64,000 bases of DNA, taken from JAGXLC01 sp964585385. GTDB lineage: Bacteria > Bacteroidota > Bacteroidia > Bacteroidales > UBA12077. Below are positions 60,844 through 64,000 of this stretch, piece after piece. The stretch lies in NCBI GenBank assembly GCA_964585385.1, contig CAZPDP010000008.1, positions 32,348-96,347 of the forward strand, read 5' to 3'. Every line of letters begins with the position of its first letter. Positions within the stretch are counted from its first letter, which is position 1. The position numbers and the translations under genes are program-made. The notes under the pieces were generated by a model. It saw only the letters and a program-made list of their open reading frames with translations, searched no databases and was not told where the DNA came from.

Positions 60844-62523
60844 TTAATCCGATTTAATTATTTTTTTTCTCACCACTGAATTTTTGTCATAGATAATTTT
60901 AATGAAGTATAAGCCCGGTGATTCATCTTTCAATTCTGTAATTTCTATTAAGCTTCCTTTGATAGATGGGGGGTGGTTTTTATCATATACCTTTTTTGCT
61001 ATAATATTGTGTATCTCAATTTTAATTGAATTTCCGGTTTTAGCATTTTCAGGTATTTTTATTCGGAAACTGTCCCTGAATGGATTGGGGTATACTAAAG
61101 GTATTTTTTGGGCGAAATAGGTGTCGATTATATCCGTATATTCCAGCCCGGAGGCTGCTCCAAAGTCTGGTAGTCCATATCCCGAAAGCGAATCCGGGTT
61201 TTGGTACTGGTTTGATTCCCGGGTGATTCGTTCTATTATTTCCATGTTTGTTTTTTCAGGCATATTTTGCCAAAGGCAGGCTGCGAGTCCAGCTATTATG
61301 GGGGAGGAAAAAGAAGTCCCGTTTCCATATACTACGCTGCTGTCGGTATACTGGAAGAATGTTTCTTGTCCCTGGGCGGCTACATCGGGTTTTATTCTTC
61401 CATCAGAGGCGGGGCCGGTGGAACTGAATGAAGCGTATCCTCCATAAGGGTCTACAGCTCCTACTGTTAATATACTGTCAGCATCACCCGGAGCTGCAAT
61501 ATAATGCCACTTATCGTTCCCCAGGTTACCGGCGCTTGTAACCACCAAAATACCTTTAGAGGCTGCCATTTTAGCTGCACGGGATACAGGAGTGGTATTC
61601 CCGTCCATATCTTCATAGGTGTGGTTCTGTTCGGTATCATCAAATCTTGTGTATCCCAGAGAAGAATTAATGATATCTGCTCCTGCACTATCTGCGTGTT
61701 CAGCAGCAGCTATCCAGTTGTATTCCTCAACCAGGTATTCCGAGGAGGTTACTTCAGTGCGAAAAAGATAGAATTTTGCTTTGGGAGCGGAACCGTATAG
61801 TAAACCTGGGATATTTCCGGCAAGGATTGATAAAACGTATGTTCCGTGAGGATGATCGTTAAAAACGTCTCCATCGTTGTTTTCAAAATCTTTTGTGCCT
61901 ATTATCTGGTCGTTTTGCCAAAGGCTGTCAAAAGCCGGCAGAATATCCACGTCCCTGAATCCTCCGTCAAGAACGGCAATTGTCATATCTTCTCCATTGT
62001 AACCATTCAGGTGTAAGATGTGGCCATTCAGCATCATAATCTGGTTTGCTGAAAGACCGTAGACTGATGTATCTGATATCTCCGTAATATTATTTAGCTT
62101 ACATAATTCTTCTGATTGCAGTCCTTTGTTAAGGGTGGTATCTTGTTGTTTGTTTGGTGGTGGAGCAAGAAATAGGACATCCCGAACAAAGGAAATGGTT
62201 TTTAATTCATTTATTTTGTTGGGAGCAACTTCTACAACCAATGAATTCATCCATCTGGATTTATTTTGAATTTTAATTCCAACTGATTTGAGGCTGTCCA
62301 GGTAACCAGGGAAGTGTGGGAGGTCTGTCGTATCAATATTTATATTCTGATTTTGCCTTCGGTCTATGGCTTTATCGGAAAGAAATGCTTCCGGTTTGTC
62401 AATAGAGTATGGGTTTTCAAGAGTGTTCTTATCTGTAAGCCTGATCAAATATCTCGAATTTTGTCCAAACACCGATATTCCAGTAAAAAATAGCAAAAAG
62501 AGGAATACAATTTTTTTTATCAT
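60844..62523 (-). CDS. Subtilisin-like serine protease (S8) with T9SS C-terminal sorting domain
   Basis: 559 residues with a signal peptide ending FGQ. The S8 triad is complete: Asp in IAVLDGGFRDV, His in NDHPHGTYVLSI and Ser in GNGTSFSSPIIAG. A prodomain-like region (~25-150) precedes the catalytic core. The last ~90 residues form a type IX sorting domain: PLVYPNPFRDSFRIKIP and the SPGLYFIKIIYDKNSV end. It is thus a predicted cargo of the PorU/PorV system at the left of this window, exported and anchored on the surface or secreted. Substrates are unknown. Confidence 0.93.
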   Translation of the reverse strand: MIKKIVFLFLLFFTGISVFGQNSRYLIRLTDKNTLENPYSIDKPEAFLSDKAIDRRQNQNINIDTTDLPHFPGYLDSLKSVGIKIQNKSRWMNSLVVEVAPNKINELKTISFVRDVLFLAPPPNKQQDTTLNKGLQSEELCKLNNITEISDTSVYGLSANQIMMLNGHILHLNGYNGEDMTIAVLDGGFRDVDILPAFDSLWQNDQIIGTKDFENNDGDVFNDHPHGTYVLSILAGNIPGLLYGSAPKAKFYLFRTEVTSSEYLVEEYNWIAAAEHADSAGADIINSSLGYTRFDDTEQNHTYEDMDGNTTPVSRAAKMAASKGILVVTSAGNLGNDKWHYIAAPGDADSILTVGAVDPYGGYASFSSTGPASDGRIKPDVAAQGQETFFQYTDSSVVYGNGTSFSSPIIAGLAACLWQNMPEKTNMEIIERITRESNQYQNPDSLSGYGLPDFGAASGLEYTDIIDTYFAQKIPLVYPNPFRDSFRIKIPENAKTGNSIKIEIHNIIAKKVYDKNHPPSIKGSLIEITELKDESPGLYFIKIIYDKNSVVRKKIIKSD

Positions 62524-62562
62524 AAAGACTGAATTAATCTGTATTAATTTTTAAATATACAA

Positions 62563-62793
62563 TTATTCAATCAATCCCCCACCCAATAATCTGTCATTTT
62601 CATAAAATCCAACCGATTGACCCGGTGTAATGTAACACGCGGGTACTTTAAAACGAACACTGTATTTGCTTTTTACTTTTTCCACGATAGCTTCTGTTTC
62701 TTCATGACTTACAGCGTTCCCTGACTGTAACCTTTTTTGGGGAAGTCCAGGCTTTTGGGAGACAAAAAATCTACTGTATGAATGGCTGGTTTT
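62563..62793 (-). pseudogene. C-terminal remnant of tRNA 2-thiouridylase MnmA
   Basis: An open frame of 76 codons without any ATG, closed upstream by a TAA (62794-62796). The translation ends KYSVRFKVPACYITPGQSV followed by GFYENDRLLGGGLIE, which matches the last strand-turn of MnmA's C-terminal domain (TPGQxxVFY-D-xVLGGG-I). The catalytic PP-loop and Cys of MnmA are not there. A full gene must be elsewhere or its role taken by another enzyme, possibly the PP-loop protein at 40132. It lies between the subtilase and the MORN-repeat gene on the same strand. Confidence 0.6.
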
Positions 62794-62841
62794 TTATGAT
62801 TCAGAAAGTTAATGTGTTATTTTTTAACAACCTCTTTTAAT

Positions 62842-63636
62842 TCATTTTTTTCTGAACTCCTCGTAAAATTGTTCTTTCGGATCCTTAAATTTTCCTTCAT
62901 TTTGTTCAAGTTTAAGGAGTTCTTCGCTTTCGGCTCTTTGAAGGGAATCCTGGTTTTCGGCGATGCCTTTCTTATATTTTATAGTATTTGTAGTATCTCC
63001 ATACTCATTGTAATAAACCCATTTTCCTTCTCGCAGGTTATCCTTGTATTTTCCTTCAACATTTTTATAACCATTTGGGTAAAATATGGTTAGATGTCCA
63101 TCCAGCGTTCCTTCCAGGTATCTTCCTATCATTTTAAGTTGCCCGTTTTCAAAAAACTGTTTAAAGATACCATGTTTCTTACCATCTTTCCAACGCATTA
63201 TCTGGGAAGTATCACCTGAAGAATAAAATTTTACAGATTTTCCTTCCCGTTTACCGGTTTCGTATCTTTCTTTGCTTACAAGGTTGCCGTTTTCATCATA
63301 GATGAGCCAGGTACTGTCTTTTTTCCGGCCTGTATAGATCCCTTCAGCTTGTTTTTTTCCTTTCAGGTTGTATAGTTCGGTGTAAACCTTGTCATCTTCC
63401 CTGTAGTTCATAATTGCTTTCAGATTCCCGTTGGGGTGGTATCTCTTAAAAGTTCCAACCGGTTCCCCGTGATTAAACTGGCCTACATAAGCCTTTTGAC
63501 CGTTTCTGTATGGCTTTGTCCATTTTCCGTGTTTTCTTCCCTGTTGGTCGTATTGATTTACTTTTTCTGTTTGCCCGAATACGTGACAAGCAGAAATCAT
63601 AAGTATAAAAGGTATCACAAATAATTTCAATCTCAT
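62842..63636 (-). CDS. MORN-repeat (YwqK-like) exported protein
   Basis: 264 residues from the ATG at 63636; a longer reading starts outside the signal peptide. A leader (MRLKLFVIPFILMISAC) with ISAC could be a lipobox, or signal peptidase I may cut after VFGQ. About eight MORN-like repeats follow, of the form GKREGKSVKFYSSGD, GKKHGIFKQFFENGQLK, REGKWVYYNEYGD. Such proteins are common in Bacteroidota and sometimes annotated as YwqK antitoxins; I see no toxin gene beside it. The acidic C-terminus (residues ~230-264) is helical. It probably sits at the outer membrane; its function is unknown. Confidence 0.8.
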   Translation of the reverse strand: MRLKLFVIPFILMISACHVFGQTEKVNQYDQQGRKHGKWTKPYRNGQKAYVGQFNHGEPVGTFKRYHPNGNLKAIMNYREDDKVYTELYNLKGKKQAEGIYTGRKKDSTWLIYDENGNLVSKERYETGKREGKSVKFYSSGDTSQIMRWKDGKKHGIFKQFFENGQLKMIGRYLEGTLDGHLTIFYPNGYKNVEGKYKDNLREGKWVYYNEYGDTTNTIKYKKGIAENQDSLQRAESEELLKLEQNEGKFKDPKEQFYEEFRKK

Positions 63637-63704
63637 AGTTTTGATTTTTGACCTTAAAAATACAAACATCTTTTGAATGTGTTTATTGTGTTTTGACTAA
63701 AATG

Positions 63705-63736
63705 AAAAAAGCTGCCTTTTTTGGGGCAGCTTTTTT
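63705..63736. terminator. Bidirectional terminator between dnaK and the MORN gene
   Basis: A 12-bp stem AAAAAAGCTGCC/GGCAGCTTTTTT with an 8-base loop. The T run on each side lets it act in both directions; here it ends dnaK transcription on the minus strand. Confidence 0.8.
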
Positions 63737-63743
63737 CTAACCC

Positions 63744-63787
63744 GAATAATTAACTTCGTTGAGGGCTTCGCCGTTCAAGAATTATTC
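63744..63787. repeat. 44-bp palindrome downstream of dnaK
   Basis: GAATAATT (63744-63751) pairs with AATTATTC (63780-63787), and an inner pair TTGAGGG/CCGTTCAA (imperfect) brackets CTTCG. It lies between the dnaK stop and the terminator. Confidence 0.5.
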
Positions 63788-63835
63788 CTGTCTCCGACAG
63801 CAGTTTTGAGTAAACTGGAGAATATGATGAATTGA

Positions 63836-64000
63836 TTACTTGACTTCTTCGAAGTCTACATCGGTTACTTCTCCGTCATCATCGTCTCCTTTATTGGAGC
63901 TTTGGTCACCTGATGATTGTTGTTGTCCTTCAGCTTGTTGTCCGCCAGCTTGTTGCTGAGCATTATAGATTTCTTGAGAGGCTGCTTGCCAAGCTTTATT
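63836..64000 (-). CDS. dnaK: Chaperone DnaK (Hsp70), C-terminal end
   Basis: Only the last 54 codons and the stop are present. The translation reads KAWQAASQEIYNAQQQAGGQ, then a Gln/Gly/Ser-rich stretch and GDDDDGEVTDVDFEEVK, the standard DnaK end with the conserved EVTDVDFEEVK. DnaK is the ATP-dependent chaperone that works with DnaJ and GrpE. The ATPase and substrate domains lie beyond the right edge. The terminator at 63705-63736 ends this gene. Confidence 0.93.
   Translation of the reverse strand, partial: NKAWQAASQEIYNAQQQAGGQQAEGQQQSSGDQSSNKGDDDDGEVTDVDFEEVK

Overview
The window looks like a chromosomal segment of an AT-rich Bacteroidota, probably of the Bacteroidales/Marinilabiliales side; the order is my inference. 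The evidence is a set of type IX secretion (T9SS) genes (a GldJ-like lipoprotein, a PorP/SprF-family barrel, PorU, PorV), T9SS C-terminal sorting domains, a fused SecDF, DUF5916 and DUF5723 outer-membrane proteins, TPR histidine kinases, and repeated TAnnTTTG -7 promoter elements just upstream of starts, mostly without Shine-Dalgarno sequences. I see no rRNA, tRNA, CRISPR array, prophage or intact insertion sequence.

Layout. 1-10 kb: start of murF, GldJ-like, PorP/SprF, then porU-porV-ispF, a CoA-binding protein, a thioredoxin-like protein and a gamma carbonic anhydrase, closed by a terminator and a 162-bp palindromic repeat. 10-20 kb: two 446-residue saccharopine-dehydrogenase-like paralogues on opposite strands flank mutS, msrB and an operon of a TonB-dependent receptor with a nucleoside hydrolase/FmdE-like fusion; then trmN6. 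20-27 kb: an M1 metallopeptidase, a small membrane protein, a TIGR02757 protein, a LolD-like ATPase and a DUF5916 protein. 26.9-27.6 kb: a gene-free stretch with a 212-bp TA-flanked inverted-repeat element. 27.5-37 kb: a Ca2+/Na+ antiporter, TatA-like, SecDF, a TolC family protein preceded by the remnant of an RND permease, a membrane protein, YidD and a NatA/NatB-type ABC exporter.

37-48.5 kb: a coiled-coil protein, a lipoprotein and a DUF5723 barrel in a row (with a terminator-like hairpin inside the second gene), an MnmA-like PP-loop enzyme, a caspase-family lipoprotein, glmM, a MacA/MacB-like pair without ATPase, and fhs. 48.5-49.1 kb: a second palindromic element abutting a 52-codon truncated outer-membrane gene. 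49-54 kb: another TolC protein, a two-gene unit with a catalytically degenerate trypsin-fold protein, and an aspartate ammonia-lyase fused to a cyclic-nucleotide-binding-like domain. 53.9-60.8 kb: xseB and xseA, separated by two large TPR histidine kinases. 60.8-64 kb: a T9SS-type subtilase, a MnmA C-terminal remnant, a MORN-repeat protein and the 3' end of dnaK.

Much of the window serves envelope building and export: SecDF, TatA and YidD act at the inner membrane; PorU/PorV/GldJ/PorP move and attach CTD-bearing proteins such as the 60.8-kb subtilase; several TolC/ABC/RND genes handle efflux. The most unusual items are the serine-protease-fold protein with lost His and Ser, the caspase lipoprotein, the two enzyme fusions, the split xseA/xseB pair, and two gene remnants (RND permease and MnmA) that carry no usable start codon.
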